Positions 37,241 through 48,736 of a DNA stretch of 64,000 bases are shown here, one piece after another. Every line of letters starts with the position of its first letter. Positions within the stretch are counted from its first letter, which is position 1. The notes beneath the pieces were generated by a model. That model was given only the letters and a program-made list of their open reading frames with translations, was not told the origin of the DNA and ran no database searches. The position numbers and the translations under genes are program-made. The stretch spans positions 37,375,309-37,439,308 of the forward strand of contig NC_023751.2 of assembly GCF_000499845.2 (NCBI RefSeq). The letters are read 5' to 3'. The stretch comes from Phaseolus vulgaris (Eukaryota; Streptophyta; Magnoliopsida; Fabales; Fabaceae).

Positions 37241-39930
37241 TTAATATTAGGATCGTTCTATAACTCTGGTTATTAATTCCATCATACCATAAATGTGCTG
37301 CCATAGATAACCCTCAACAGTATTTGTGAGCAAAAGCCACTAGATTCATCCACGTTTAACAAGTTTTGTATATGTTGTCCACCTTCTGCAGCTGAATAAG
37401 ATACACTGTTTCCTCTACCTCTTCTTCACACATAGGATTGTAGGTTTCACCTTCTACCATCACATTCCAAGCCATATATAGTTTCTTCCTAATCCACCTC
37501 TAGTTAAAATTTTAAGCTCTTAAATGTATCTGTTAATGTTTTATGAAAAAGTGTTTGGATTGCATTTGATGGTAAAATTTAGAAACATATGAAAAAATAC
37601 ATTTTTAAAGATAGAGTGATCGATTTTTCTGAAATTTTCTCTTTGGTGCAATTAAAAGTATGATTTTGGATTACTTCTAAAATTGTTTCTGATTTTTTTT
37701 TTTTTGATAGGTGTTTTTGATCCCATGACCCGTATGTTTTTATCAAGTAATTGAGAGCTTTTTGTAAGGAAAAATGTGAAGAGTTGTTAGTTTTTTTGTT
37801 TTATATAAAGATTTTGAGTTGAAAAACCTAAAGTTTATACTAATTTATCTGCATACCTTCTAATCCGATATCATTATCAATTGATTTAACATCTTCTCTT
37901 CCTATTCACTCTCCTCTCATAAATTAAAGAGTATTTAGCATAATGTCTTATTTAGTTAATTCGATGTGATTATATTAATTTGTGTCTGTCATCAAGATGA
38001 TTCAAATGTTCTTTTTTCTAATTTTTTTGTGGGTTGAAATATACAGTATCTCTATGTTTTATTGGACCATTCAGAAAAAGTGCAACCCAAAACTTTTAGA
38101 CTTTTGCTATTTACACCTTTCGGATTATTAAATACACCATTTTTCTTTTTCTTTATATTTTTTATTATCAAAAGAATGATTTTGTGTAAATTAATAAAAA
38201 AAATTATTTTTATTTTTTATTATAAATAAATAAATTAAATTAAAACGAAATATTTAGAGGTGTTTCAACGTTTTTATATTGAAAATTTGCTAAAGTTTTT
38301 TTTATTCACATTCATTACTGATTAAACTTTATAGTTTGAACTTTTATATTTATTATTTGTTGAATCTTAATTTTACAACTCACATTCTTTGTTCCACAAA
38401 TTTTAATTTTTCACATTCACCAATTGTTCTTTAAATTTTTTACAAGTGTATTCTCCCCATTGAATATGATATTATCCATCATCAAGCTCAATATCAATGT
38501 GGTGTATTTTATATCAATTTGATGTTGTTTTTAATTTTATTTTTATCCTAATACTTCAATAAATTTTACCATTTTCTTTAATATCATAAATACGTATTAA
38601 TTCCTAAAAAATTAACTTCATTTAGTTTTGTTTGTATCATTTTTTTGTCGCTTTTAAATTTTAGAGATGGATCTACAAGTTACTAACTCACTTAATGTGT
38701 AGGTCAAATTCTGTCTAATTAAACTCTAATTTACTATCCCATTTTTTTTTCTTTATAATCATTGAACTTTGTTTATAAAATAAAGAAGAAGGCTGTGGAA
38801 AAACGAAAAATAAAGAGGTTAACATAGACGTTGAAAGTGTTGAATATTTTTAATAAATGTGACAGAGGGAATTAATATAGTTATGGTTGTAGTACCACTG
38901 TAATGTCAATATTCATTTAAGAGAGAATGCCATTGGGGAAGGTATCCAAGAAATCTGAAAAAAATAGCAATAAAAGCACTTTTTTTTACTGATTGGTTAA
39001 TAAAAAAAAAATAACATTTACATTTTATCAATAATATCTAGTTATTATCTTATGTTACCATCAATATCTCACATTAGGAGTCGAGAGGAATAACAGTTTA
39101 TATATTTCTTTCTTCTTCAATCCATTGAGATGTCTTTTAAAGACAAAATCATAACGGAGTAACAACCTCCAAAACAGACAATACCTCGGATACGGTGATT
39201 GACCCTAATGATGTTATCCAGACTTGAAGTCGAAATAGTGAGACTGACTTTTGTGAAGACAAAAATGTGCTTCAAATCCTTCCGCTAGAAGAAATCTACT
39301 CCCCTTAAACCTGAACTAGAAAACTTACTTAATACTTTGAGGATGATATTATATGAGTAACTTTTTAAATAATTTTTTTTTTAATATCATAAACAAACTC
39401 TCTGATACAACATTTTGTGATTCTACTTAAGAGTATTAGTTATTTTGATATTGTAAAACTTATTGTGTAATGTTATAGTTTTATCAACCTTTTAAATAAT
39501 AACATATATTTTATATTAATCAACTTATTAAGAACGAGAAAGTGGGTTGATTTCGACATCAATCCATCATCATCTAGATGAACAAGTCAATCTTTTGAAT
39601 TTGTTAATTTGTATTGATATGATGTGTCTAACTCATCAATTCAACGTACTATAGATGAAACCGATATTCTCTTCTTCTTTTTTAATGATTTTTCCTTAAA
39701 TCTGAAGTCAGTTTTTTTAATTGGAATCAGTAAACCATCAAACGTTTTTTTTTAAATCTAACATTCTTAATAAAATTGAGAATATTTAATAAAAAAAAAA
39801 CGACTTTGTTGCTAATCTAATTAAAGAACGCTCTTAAAATTTAGCTTTACTGACAAAACTTTATCTATTGGCTAGAATCTCAATGTTTTATAGAAAATTT
39901 CTAAAACAAAAATGGAAGATATTATACAAT
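37241..39930. other. Gene-free AT-rich stretch with a TRIM LTR copy
   Basis: At about 39075-39250 on the plus strand lies one diverged LTR of the family seen at 60549-60955 ('ttaggagtcgagagg', 'gagatgtcttttaaagac', 'gatacggtgattgacccta'). The rest is AT-rich with poly-A/T runs and no gene. Confidence 0.4.
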
Positions 39931-39935
39931 TTTAT

Positions 39936-41174
39936 TGATCCGGTCGGTCATCGGTAGTCGATGACGTCAGCAACAGATAGTCACGTGAACCGATCTTAGC
40001 GGAACACGTGAGCCAGGGAAGCAGATGAGTCATTGAGAAAGTCACCCAGAGGGTGATCGGTGATCAGGGGGGTGGTCAGAGAGGGTGCGTGATCAACGCC
40101 TAGGTGAGCACCCGGGAGCAGAGGGCGAAACGTAATCGTGAACCGATTGGTCATCTGGTGAGAGAGATGATCATCGGCCATCGGTGTATCGTCATCGAGT
40201 GTGATGACGTAGCATGAGGCAACCTTGTTGACGTGCTTGATAAGGACACGTGGCAAAGGAAGAGTAAGTGAGAGAAGGCGTGTGGCTCAGGAGTTGATGA
40301 AGTCGCCGCTCGCTGGAGTGGTGGCGTTCTCCGGTTTCTAACACACGTAACCGGTAGTCGCCAGAGTTGTAACGTGATCGTCGTATGTGAAGATAAGAAG
40401 ATCAGGCGGTTTGCACATCGCCAAAAGAGGCAGGCGGTTTACACATCGTCGAGTATTCAGGAAGGCTTATTTAAGGCTTCCAAGAGGTACAGGCGTGAAG
40501 GACGAGTGGCATGTTTGTCACATAGCAGCGGAGGTTGAGGCTATCAGATGATCACACCCTAGCATGAGGACTGGTTGAAGGCGCAATTCTCCAAAGCATT
40601 CATGGTGTAGTATTGAAGCAAATAGCACTTGTGGCAGGCGGGACCACAGAGAAGGCGTATGCAGTGGCACCAGGTACTCGCCCAGTAGAGGTCGCGCTCC
40701 AGAGCAAGCTACGTGCTAAGTTATACCCTGCGAGGATAACTTAGTCGCATAAGCAAGAAGAGTAGAAGTGACGCTCAAGTCGTAGAAGCTCCAGATGGTG
40801 ACACGTGTACAGCTGGATGCGAGCTACGTGTCCAGAAGTGTAACCGTCAGGAGAGAGAAAAGGCTCAGGTATATAAGGGATTCAGAACAAATGTTTGAGG
40901 TACTCTTCAGTATGCAACTCATTTCGTGATTCATTTCACATAGAGAATACACGAGTGCACGGTCCCTAGTTTATAGTTTCTCTGAGTTTCTTTGATGATT
41001 CTGGCCACTGACTTGAGCGTCGGAGCGCGACCGGCCGCAGTGGCGCCACCTTGTTCTTTCAGGTTCTTGCGTTGAGGACGGAACGTAAAGAGCAATAGCT
41101 TGCGTGACGCGAAGCCGGCGTGGATAGATCTCGACGTGGCAAGGCTCTGGCGCTTCGGTCAAGCGGCAGGATCA
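39936..41174 (+). repeat. 5' LTR
   Basis: A 1239-bp LTR with TGATCC...GGATCA ends. A TATATAA box at 40870-40876 sits in a plausible U3 promoter position. The stretch 'gacttgagcgtcggagcgcg' (about 41011-41030) is the U5-type motif shared in variant form with the family-A solo LTRs. Confidence 0.92.
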
Positions 41175-41176
41175 TC

Positions 41177-41197
41177 AGGCGCCCACCGTGGAGCCGT
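41177..41197 (+). promoter_or_regulatory. Primer-binding site, tRNA-Lys type
   Basis: Two bases after the 5' LTR comes AGGCGCCCACCGTGGAGCC. This is complementary, with mismatches, to the 3' end of plant tRNA-Lys (expected TGGCGCCCACCGTGGGGC). The first base is changed. The tRNA identity comes from my knowledge of the tRNA sequence, not from a search. Confidence 0.75.
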
Positions 41198-41628
41198 GTA
41201 AAACGTGTTTCCCATCCACAACGTAAGTTTGTGAAGTTTCTTAAAGTTCTTGCTCGATTGCTTGCTGTCGCAATTGCTTTCTGGAGTTTTTCACCGTTTG
41301 TTCGAAGTTTAATCGGTGAAGGAACGTTTCTTGAAGTTTTCACTGTTCGCTCGAGTTTCTAATCGGTGAGATTGAGTTTTTTCGAGTTTGAGAGGATTTC
41401 TATCGATTGATTTTCGCGTCAATCACTTCGCTGAGTTTCGTTTCGGAGTTTGAGAGGTTCGCGCAGAGGTTTTGGGCGACGTCGTAGTTTCTTGGACGTT
41501 TCTTGGAGTCTTTTGAGAATTGGTTGAGATTTCACCGATTAATTGCCGCATCAATTGCTTGTCTGGAGTTTGTTTGAAGATTTAGAGGCTTTGTATAGTT
41601 TTTCGTGAAGTTTGTTGAGTCGTGAAGA

Positions 41629-42450
41629 ATGAGAACAACGCGATCAAGTTCAGTTGCACCTCCAACGGAGGAAAGCGCCGTGACTATGGCGCAGATGATG
41701 GAGATGATGCGTGCGCTGCAGGAGGATGTGGCGGCGTCACGCGCTGAACAAGCAAAGATGCATGAAGAGTTGGTGGCTTATCAAGTCAGGAACGAAGAGC
41801 TACGTCAGGCTCTTCACGAGCAGAGAGGGCGCGCCACCGCTGATGAAGTTACACCACCGTCACCACTGCGCGTCTTTCCAATGCCATTTTCTCAGGCGAT
41901 CATGGACACGGTGGTCCCTGCGGATACGGTGGCAGTGAAGGCGTCCTTCATTGGAGTAGAAGATCCCGAAGCTCATCTTACTGCGTTTCATACGCAGATG
42001 ATGCTCTTGGGGGGCTCAGACGCAGTTTACTGTAAGGTGTTCATGACCACTCTTAGTGGCACAGCGCTGGAGTGGTTCGTCAATTTGCCCACTGGCCATA
42101 TCGCCACATTTTAGCAGTTCTCCAAGATGTTCGTCGATCAATACATAGTGAATAAGGCGCCACCTTTGGTGTCCTATGACTTGTTCGATATAAGGCAGTA
42201 TCAGGGGGAATCCTTAAAGGATTATTTGAATAGATTTGGGGCTCAGATAGTCCGCTTACCAGGCAAAGATAAAGATATGTTTGTGCACGCTTTCAAAAAG
42301 GGCGTGTTGCCTGGACCTTTCAGCGAGTCGTTAATAAGGAGTCACCCCGCCACGTTTGCTGAAGTTCGACGACATGCCGCAGCTCATATCGCCGTCGAGA
42401 ACGGGATCTCCAAGAAGAGGGGAAGCACGGTAACAGCAAAAGGGTTATAA
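41629..42450 (+). pseudogene. gag, Ty3/gypsy Tat-type, with one in-frame stop
   Basis: The frame opens MRTTRSSSVAPPTEES, with a coiled-coil-like segment (EMMRALQEDVAASRAEQAKM). It continues with the retrotransposon gag core: FMTTLSGTALEWFVNLPTG, then after a TAG at 42112-42114 directly in frame QFSKMFVDQY and YQGESLKDYLNRFGAQIVRL. It ends in the segment FAEVRRHAAAHIAVENG. A TAA closes it at 42450, before any CCHC knuckle or protease. In full elements Gag packages the RNA and is followed by Pol. Here the frame stops and low-complexity repeats follow, so the element depends on proteins from others. One stop in an otherwise clean frame suggests recent loss or tolerated readthrough. Confidence 0.85.
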
Positions 42451-43440
42451 AGCCCTACTCGCCGTAAGCGTGAGTAGGCGAGAAAAGATTATGAAGTCCT
42501 ACCCACTGTAAGAGGGAGTAGGCGAGAAAAGAAGATAAGTCCTCATCGTTTTTCGGCAATTAGAGGCACCAAGTTAAAAGTTTTATGTCTTCATCGTCCT
42601 TCGGCGATCAGAGACAAAGGTTAAAAGTTTTAAGTCCTCATCATCTTTCGGCGATCAGAGGTGCAAGTAAAAAATTTCAAGTTCTCATCGTTTTTCGGCG
42701 ATCAGAGGCATCAGTTGAAGTTTTAAGTCCTCATCGTGTTTCGGTGGTCAGAGGCGAGAAGAGATTGTAAAGACTTACTCACTGTAAACGGGAGTAGGCG
42801 GGAAAAAGAGGAAGTCCTCCTCACCTTTGAGTGAGTGTAGGCGAGAAGAAGTCCTCCTCGTCTTTGTGCGAGCGCAGACGAGTAAAGAGAAAAAGTCCTA
42901 CTTGTCGTAACGGTGAGTGGGCGAGATCAGTTTACAAAGTCCTCAGTGCCTCTAGGGAGAGATGTAACTCTTGGAGCAATGTAGAGGCACCAGTTAAAAG
43001 TCTTCAGTGCCTCTAGGGAATAGGAGATGTAACCCCTGGGACAAAGTAGAGGCACCAGTTTAAAAGTCCTCAGTGCATCCCGGGGAGAAGAGATGTACAT
43101 CCTGGGCTAGTGGAGGCACCAGAGAAAGTCCTTCTCACCTTTGAGTGAGTTTAGGCAAGAACAAATTAAAAGACCTCCTCGCCTCGAGCGAGCGCAGGCG
43201 AGATGAGATTAAGAAGACCTCCTCGCCAGGAGCGAGTGCAGGCGAGAAGAGAATAAGTCTTCTTCACCTTTGAGCGAGTGTAGGCGAGAAAAAGTCCTTC
43301 TCACCCTCAAGTGAGTTCAGGCGAGAAGAGATTGAAAGGTCCTACACACCGTGAGCAAGTGTAGACGAGAAAGATCAAGAAGACCGACTCGTCGTAAGAT
43401 CAGAAGTCATCCTCGCCTAGAATAGATATAAGGCGTATGG
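42440..43440 (+). repeat. Degenerate short-repeat arrays inside the retrotransposon
   Basis: At least three interleaved unit types are visible. Five units of about 46 bp around 'ttcggcgatcagagg' occur from 42540 to 42760. Three units of about 61 bp around 'cagtgcctctagggagag' and 'tagaggcaccagtt' occur from 42944 to 43115. A series around 'gagtgagtgtaggcgagaa' occurs in 42450-42540, 42770-42930 and 43120-43440. No frame is open through them. They fill the place where pol would be in an autonomous element. Confidence 0.75.
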
Positions 43441-43591
43441 CTTCAAAGTTGAAATAGAAAGAGGATTGTATGGCGGGAACCAGATCGGCGATGACGAAAG
43501 CGATACCGAGCAGTTCAAGAAAGTCAAGTTGATTCAGTTAGATAAGTTTGGCCAGCCATTTTAGTACAAACGCCACGCAGATCGCCGGAGA

Positions 43592-44040
43592 TTTCAACTC
43601 TTAGTCTTTTCGCTGAAACAGGTTATCAGCTCAAGACTGGAGGGGCTTGGTGGTGTTCCGGCCAGGTCATCGGGCATGATGATGTGGACAGTAGGTGACT
43701 ATGTGGAGCGTGTTTAGCGGGGCACGTGGTCACCAGGAAAGAGTGTAGTCGAGAAGTCAGGGTGATCGCCAAGTCGACAAACGGCGTTCTACAGTGCGTG
43801 TAGCCGAGAAGATCAGTGCGACGAAATGACGTTCTCCAGTGTGTATAATCGGTTGTCGCCAAAGGAGCACCTAATCGTTATTTATGAGAATAAGGAGATC
43901 AGTTGATTAGAGGTCGCTAAGATTGTGCGTCATCGCCGCATTTGGGGAAGAGGAGATCGGGCGAGTAAGTTCAGGCGTGAAGGTTCGAAGAAGATGCTTG
44001 TTACGCCTTAGCACGAGCAGTATGTCGGAGGAAGCAGCTC
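43592..44040 (+). repeat. Relic of a related LTR with its polypurine tract, internal
   Basis: Bases 43600-43680 ('cttagtcttttcgctgaaac', 'agactggaggggcttgg', 'ccggccaggtcatcgg') align with the end of the internal region plus the 3' LTR start at 47443-47510. Further matches follow in LTR order: 'gcggggcacgtggtcacc', 'cgttctccagtgtgtataatcgg', 'gataaggagatca' type, 'caggcgtgaagg'. So a diverged PPT and partial LTR lie inside the element. Confidence 0.6.
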
Positions 44041-44660
44041 GCTATCTGGATCGTCGTTCTAAAACTCAGGGAGGTAGAGAAGGATACGAAAGGCGCCTCT
44101 ACCCCCAGATGAGGGAACAACGATTAGGTTATCTTAGGGAAGGTAGAACTCTTCCTGGAGGAATAAGGATGAAGAGCAAAGATGAAGTTGTAAGGTGATC
44201 CCATAGAGGATGCCTCTCCCAATTGAAAGAAGGTAGCATCGCCAGAACCCCATGGCGTGAAGGTTGAGACAGCAAGGGGGGTTATACGGCGAGTACCAGA
44301 TCGGAAAGAGTTTCAAGTGATGACAAAAGTAATGGGAACTTAACTTAGCAGATCAGCTTGTTCAAAGTTAAAAGCAATGGCTGGAGGTTTAGAGTTCAAG
44401 TAATGCTAAGTTAATTCAGTTGAGTAAGTTTCACCAGTTATGTTGGTCAACCACACAGCAGATGGAGGCAAAGGCGTACAAGGTGAAAACAGAAAAGACG
44501 ATGTTCAAACAACAGAAGTCATGTAAACAGTGCTGAGAAGAGATACACAAGAAGAAATAGACAGCAAAGGGGAGTGATATTTCATTCATAACAAAGTCTT
44601 TACAAAGAAGTTTCAAGTACGAAGAGTTATATACGGTAAAGTTATACAAGAAGCAGATGA

Positions 44661-46885
44661 TCAGGGGTGAACAATCTTGTTGTCCACCACGTCGAAGTCT
44701 ATGTTGAATTGAGAGTAGTCAGCCTCTGGGAAGACACATTTAACCTGATCGAGAGCCAATTCAAATCCCTCATTGAGGGTATCAGCAACCTCCTCCCAAA
44801 GCTTGGTCTTCTCAACTTCAAGTTCAGTCCTGTTCGTCTGCCAGCACGACCTTTTCAGTGGTGAGCGTGGCGATGGAGGCCTTCTGCCTCTTTGAGTTTG
44901 GCTTGAACTTCCTCAAGCTTGCTTCCCCGATCGGCTGCCTCATTCCTAGTTGTCTTGAGGTCCTTCGCCAGTTGGGCATTTTGTTGGCGTAGGGAGGTGA
45001 TCTCAGTTTTCAGTTGGATAGCCTTGCCTCTTGATTCAACCAGCTCGCCATCAAGAGCGGTAACGGCGTGACCCATTAGAATCTCCGTTTTGATGGTCTC
45101 TTGGACTTGAAGGGCGAAGTCTCTCCTAACCTTCTCCACCATAGTTCTTAGCAAAGTGACGGAGTGCTGCGAGGCTTCATAGTCACATTGCAGTGACTCC
45201 CTCTCGCCGTGGAGTTCGTTGATTTTCTTCTCCAATCGGCGGTGTTGGGTGGAGAATTTCAGGGAGAGCACCATCTGACGAACAAGGTGCATATCAACCT
45301 CCTGCCCACTCCAGTTGATGAGCTTTCGGTTCGGAATCAGTTGCTTAGTCAATTTGATGACTTTGCTGAGTCCCTCAGTGCTTGGACCGGAGCCTTGGAG
45401 GGAGCTCTCACCACCACCTTCAATAGTGGCAGCAGAGTGCTGGGGGGGTGGTGAGGCCGAGGAGTGAGCAGGCCTACCCCCAGAAGTTTGCGTTGGCAGC
45501 ATAATTGGTTGGCTTGCTGGGAGTGGGGCAGGAAGAGGTGTTGGGGGAGATGTTGGTGCAATTTGTGCTGGAAGGGGTGGAGAGGCACCCTTCTCAGTTT
45601 TCTCTGGCCTAAGTGAGGAAGAACCCCCAACCTCGGTTACCTTTCTCCTTCTATAGATCAGATGAGACCCCGAGCTCTCATCTTCAGTTGACGCGGCGGT
45701 AGAATGAGCCTTCACCAACCGTTTTCTTTTCCTCTCGACCACTGGCTCGGGGCCTTCAACTGGTGCGACCGAGAGGGGAGAGGCCGAGATCGATTCGGTG
45801 GTCCCTGTTGAAGACCCTGCTGCTTTCCTGCTCCTTGCGAGCTCGAGCAGTCTCAAGCGCCTATCTTTGCTATAAGTCATGTCTGCAAAGACATCAAGGG
45901 GTTAGTTCACAGATAATCAAGAGATGAAACAAGATATGTAGAGATGTATATGATACACGCAAGTGAGACAAGTGAATGCATAGAGATGCTAAGTTAAAGA
46001 AAAGAGGAGAGTTCAAACCTATATACTTCTTCAGCACTTCGGCATCAAACTCATGTTTGATGAGGGTGGAGGAGCCAAACTTGGCGCCCAGGCTCATGAG
46101 CAACCCACATAGCTCGCGCTCGTAGGGAGCCATGGTCTCCAAACCCCTCGATTTTTTGAACTCCACTTTGGGAACCCAGTAGAGTGGAAATCCCTCAAGC
46201 AGAGTGGGGCTATGCTCGGTGGAAGAGATCATATAGAACTTGCCTTTTCAGTCTTTGAAGGACTGCTGGAACAGTCCCAAGATGACCCTTCCAGAGACTC
46301 CGTTCAAGCTCACCCACGATCTATCTCCGAGATTCTTGGCCTCGAAGAAGTGCAAGAACACATCGGTGGAGGGTGGGTGCCCGAAGTGGTTGCACAGGAT
46401 CTCAAACGCTCGGATGAATCCCCAAGCGTTTGGATGTAGTTGGCAGGGAGCTACGTTTAGCTCTGTTAGTAGGTCCTTCTAAAAGAGAGTGAAGGGCAAC
46501 CGCAACCTCTTGAAGACGGCTGAGTAGATGAAGGTGAAGGGCACCCCGTTGTTAGCCCTGTCATCCACACACACAGGCATGCCTCGAGGGGGAATACACA
46601 CATTCAAGCGCGAGTCGTTCTCCCTGTCCAGAGCACATAAAGGCTCGTCTGTGTTGCTCTTCATGAGGGTTGCGAGGTGATTGTTGGGGAGTTGCATTGA
46701 CGTTTCAGCCAACAGGGCCAGAGGTGCCCACTCGTACACCCTAGCGTAGTTGTGATACGAGTGTACCCCGTGAGACTGCGCGCTTGTCGAAGGGGGCGCA
46801 ACAGTCGAAGGTGGAGGGGGTGCACTTGCGAAAGGCTGTGCACCATGGTGGGCGGCGAGGCGCCAGTTGTTTTCGTGCGTGCCAT
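44661..46885 (-). pseudogene. Antisense gene of the retrotransposon (gypsy-type 'plant transposon protein'), broken
   Basis: The minus strand carries a long spliced coding region. It starts at ATG 46885 (MARTKTT) and, after a frameshift near 46862, continues through YARVYEWAPLALLAETSM. It then reads FTFIYSAVFKRLRLPFTLF, a TAG at about 46479, and LTELNVAPCQLHPNAWGFI. A TGA follows at about 46246, then EGFPLYWVPKVEFKK and EFDAEVLKKYI. An intron is inferred from donor G|GTTTGA at 46018 to acceptor TTTGCAG at 45883, rebuilding a GAC codon. Exon 2 (from 45882) opens MTYSKDRRLRLLELARSR and has a Pro/Ser-rich middle. It continues as a long coiled coil (about 45250-44880), with frameshifts near 44860 and 44835, and ends EADYSQFNIDFDVVDNKIVHP at 44661. 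This matches the kind of protein annotated in plants as 'putative gypsy type transposon' (PF04195-like). Function is unknown. Two stops and about three shifts make it a pseudogene. Confidence 0.78.
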
Positions 46886-47480
46886 TGCGTAGTAACTACA
46901 ATGGAAAAGGAAAAGGGTAAGGTGAATGAAGAAGAAGGTAATGAAGAAATGGATCAGTGAAAAATAGGAGAAAGGAAGGAGAATGAGATGCTGTGAAGGA
47001 AGGAAGTAAAGAAGTGTAAAACAATGAAGAAGAAGAGAAGCGCAGAGAAACCCTAGCGCGGGGTGAAAAAGCATTGTAAAGTATATGCAAATGGCAGTTA
47101 TAGGGTGATGCAATCGGTAGAAATCAGTTAAAGGACCATTAGATAAAGAAAAGAGGTACCTTTCGATGATCGCAGAGGGATTCTGGGAGCTTGAGGTTGG
47201 AGAAGACGAAACGCGCATAGAGAGCTTCGATGGTTTCAGAAGAAGAGTGTTGAAGAAGATAATGGAACAGTAGAGGCGCGTAAGTATTTGAATGTGAGAA
47301 GCACTAGCGACACTTCATGCTGGTCGTTGATGCGTCCACGTGTCGCGAGATCAAGGGAGGAAGGCGTAACATTACTTCAGACGTAGCACGTGAGGTGTCA
47401 CGTGACGTGGCATCACTTGCCACGTGGACACAGAGGACGACCACTTAGTCTCTTCGCTGAAAACAAGTTTACAGCTTGAG

Positions 47481-47493
47481 ACTGGGGGGCTTG
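47481..47493 (+). promoter_or_regulatory. Polypurine tract
   Basis: ACTGGGGGGCTTG directly abuts the 3' LTR start (TGATCC at 47494), the normal place for plus-strand priming. Confidence 0.8.
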
Positions 47494-48731
47494 TGATCCG
47501 GTCGGTCATCGGTAGTCGATGACGTCAGCAACAGATAGCCATGTGAACCGATCTTAGCGGAACACGTGAGCCAGGGAAGCAGATGAGTCATTGAGAAAGT
47601 CACCCAGAGGGTGATCGATGATCAGAGGGTGGTCAGAGAGGGTGCGCGATCAACGCCTAGGTGAGCGCCCGGGAGCAGAGGGCAAAACGTAATCGTGAAC
47701 CGATTGGTCATCTGGTGAGAGAGATGATCATCGGTCATCGGTGTATCGTCATCGAGTGTGATGACGTAGCATGAGGCAACCTTGTTGGCGTGCTTGAGAA
47801 GGACACGTGGCAAAGGAAGAGTAAGTGAGAGAAGGCGTGTGGCTCAGGAGTTGATGAAGTCGCCGCTCGCTGGAGTGGTGGCGTTCTCCGATTTCTAACA
47901 CACGTAACCGGTAGTCGCCAGAGTTGTAACGTGATTGCCGTATGTGAAGATAAGAAGATCAGGCGGTTTGCACATCGCCGAAAGAGGCAGGCGGTTTACA
48001 CATCGTCGAGTATTCAGGAAGGCTTATTTAAGGCTTCCAAGAGGTACAGGCGTGAAGGACGAGTGGCATGTTTGTCACATAGCAACGGAGGTTGAGGCTA
48101 TCAGATGATCACACCCTAGCATGAGGACTGGTTGAAGGCGCAATTCTCCAGAGCATTCATGGTGTAGTATTGAAGCAAATAGCACTTGTGGCAGGCGGGA
48201 CCACGGAGAAGGCGTATGCAGTGGCACCCGGTACTCGCCCAGTTGAGGTCGCGCTCCAGAGCAAGCTACGTGCTAAGTTATTCCCTGCGAGGATAACTTA
48301 GTCGCATAAGCAAGAAGAGTAGAAGTGACGCTCAAGTCGTAGAAGCTCCAGATGGTGACACGTGTACAGCTGGATGCGAGCTACGTGTCTAGAAGTGTAA
48401 CCGTCAGGAGAGAGAAAAGGCTCAGGTATATAAGGGATTCAGAACAGATGTTTGAGGTACGCTTCAGTATGCAACTCATTTCGTGATTCATTTCACATAG
48501 AGAATAGACGAGTGCACGGTCCCTAGTTTACAGTTTCTCTGAGTTTCTTTGATGATTATGGTCACTGACTTAAGCGTCAGAGCGCGACCGGCCGCAGTGG
48601 CGCCACCTTGTTCTTTCAGGTTCTTGCGTTGAGGACGGAACGTGAAGAGCAATAACTTGTGTGACGCGAAGCCGGCGTGGATAGATCTCGATGTGGCAAG
48701 GCTCTGGCGCTTCGATCAAGCGACAGAATCA
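47494..48731 (+). repeat. 3' LTR
   Basis: A 1238-bp LTR, colinear with 39936-41174, with about 37 differences by eye and one 1-bp length change. The TATA box copy is at 48427-48433. It ends CAGAATCA, followed by the TTTAT target duplication. Confidence 0.92.
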
Positions 48732-48736
48732 TTTAT

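Larger units (their letters stand above)
39931..48736 (+). mobile_element. Complete non-autonomous LTR retrotransposon (8.8 kb)
   Basis: The element spans 39936-48731 and is bounded by TTTAT direct repeats (39931-39935 and 48732-48736). LTRs begin TGATCCGG and end AATCA/GATCA. It has a primer-binding site after the 5' LTR, a polypurine tract before the 3' LTR, a gag-like frame, no protease, RT, RNase H or integrase, and a broken gene on the minus strand. Its base composition is clearly GC-richer than the AT-rich host DNA around it. Gag type and the antisense gene point to the Ty3/gypsy Tat/Ogre-related group. LTR differences counted by eye are about 37 in 1239 bp, so the insertion is young in evolutionary terms. 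It landed in repeat-rich intergenic DNA. Confidence 0.92.

Noticed and set aside
40971..41362. ORFs across the 5' LTR end and leader of the large element
   Set aside because: They cross the LTR boundary and PBS, have no domain and are matched by equal frames on the other strand.
42440..43440. CRISPR-like regularly spaced repeats
   Set aside because: Units are degenerate, spacers are not unique sequences of uniform size, and the array lies inside a plant retrotransposon.
46661..47218. 185-aa minus-strand ORF in the retrotransposon
   Set aside because: Its C-terminal part is out of frame with the antisense gene and its N-terminal part is low-complexity leader. Only the MARTKTT start within it is used.
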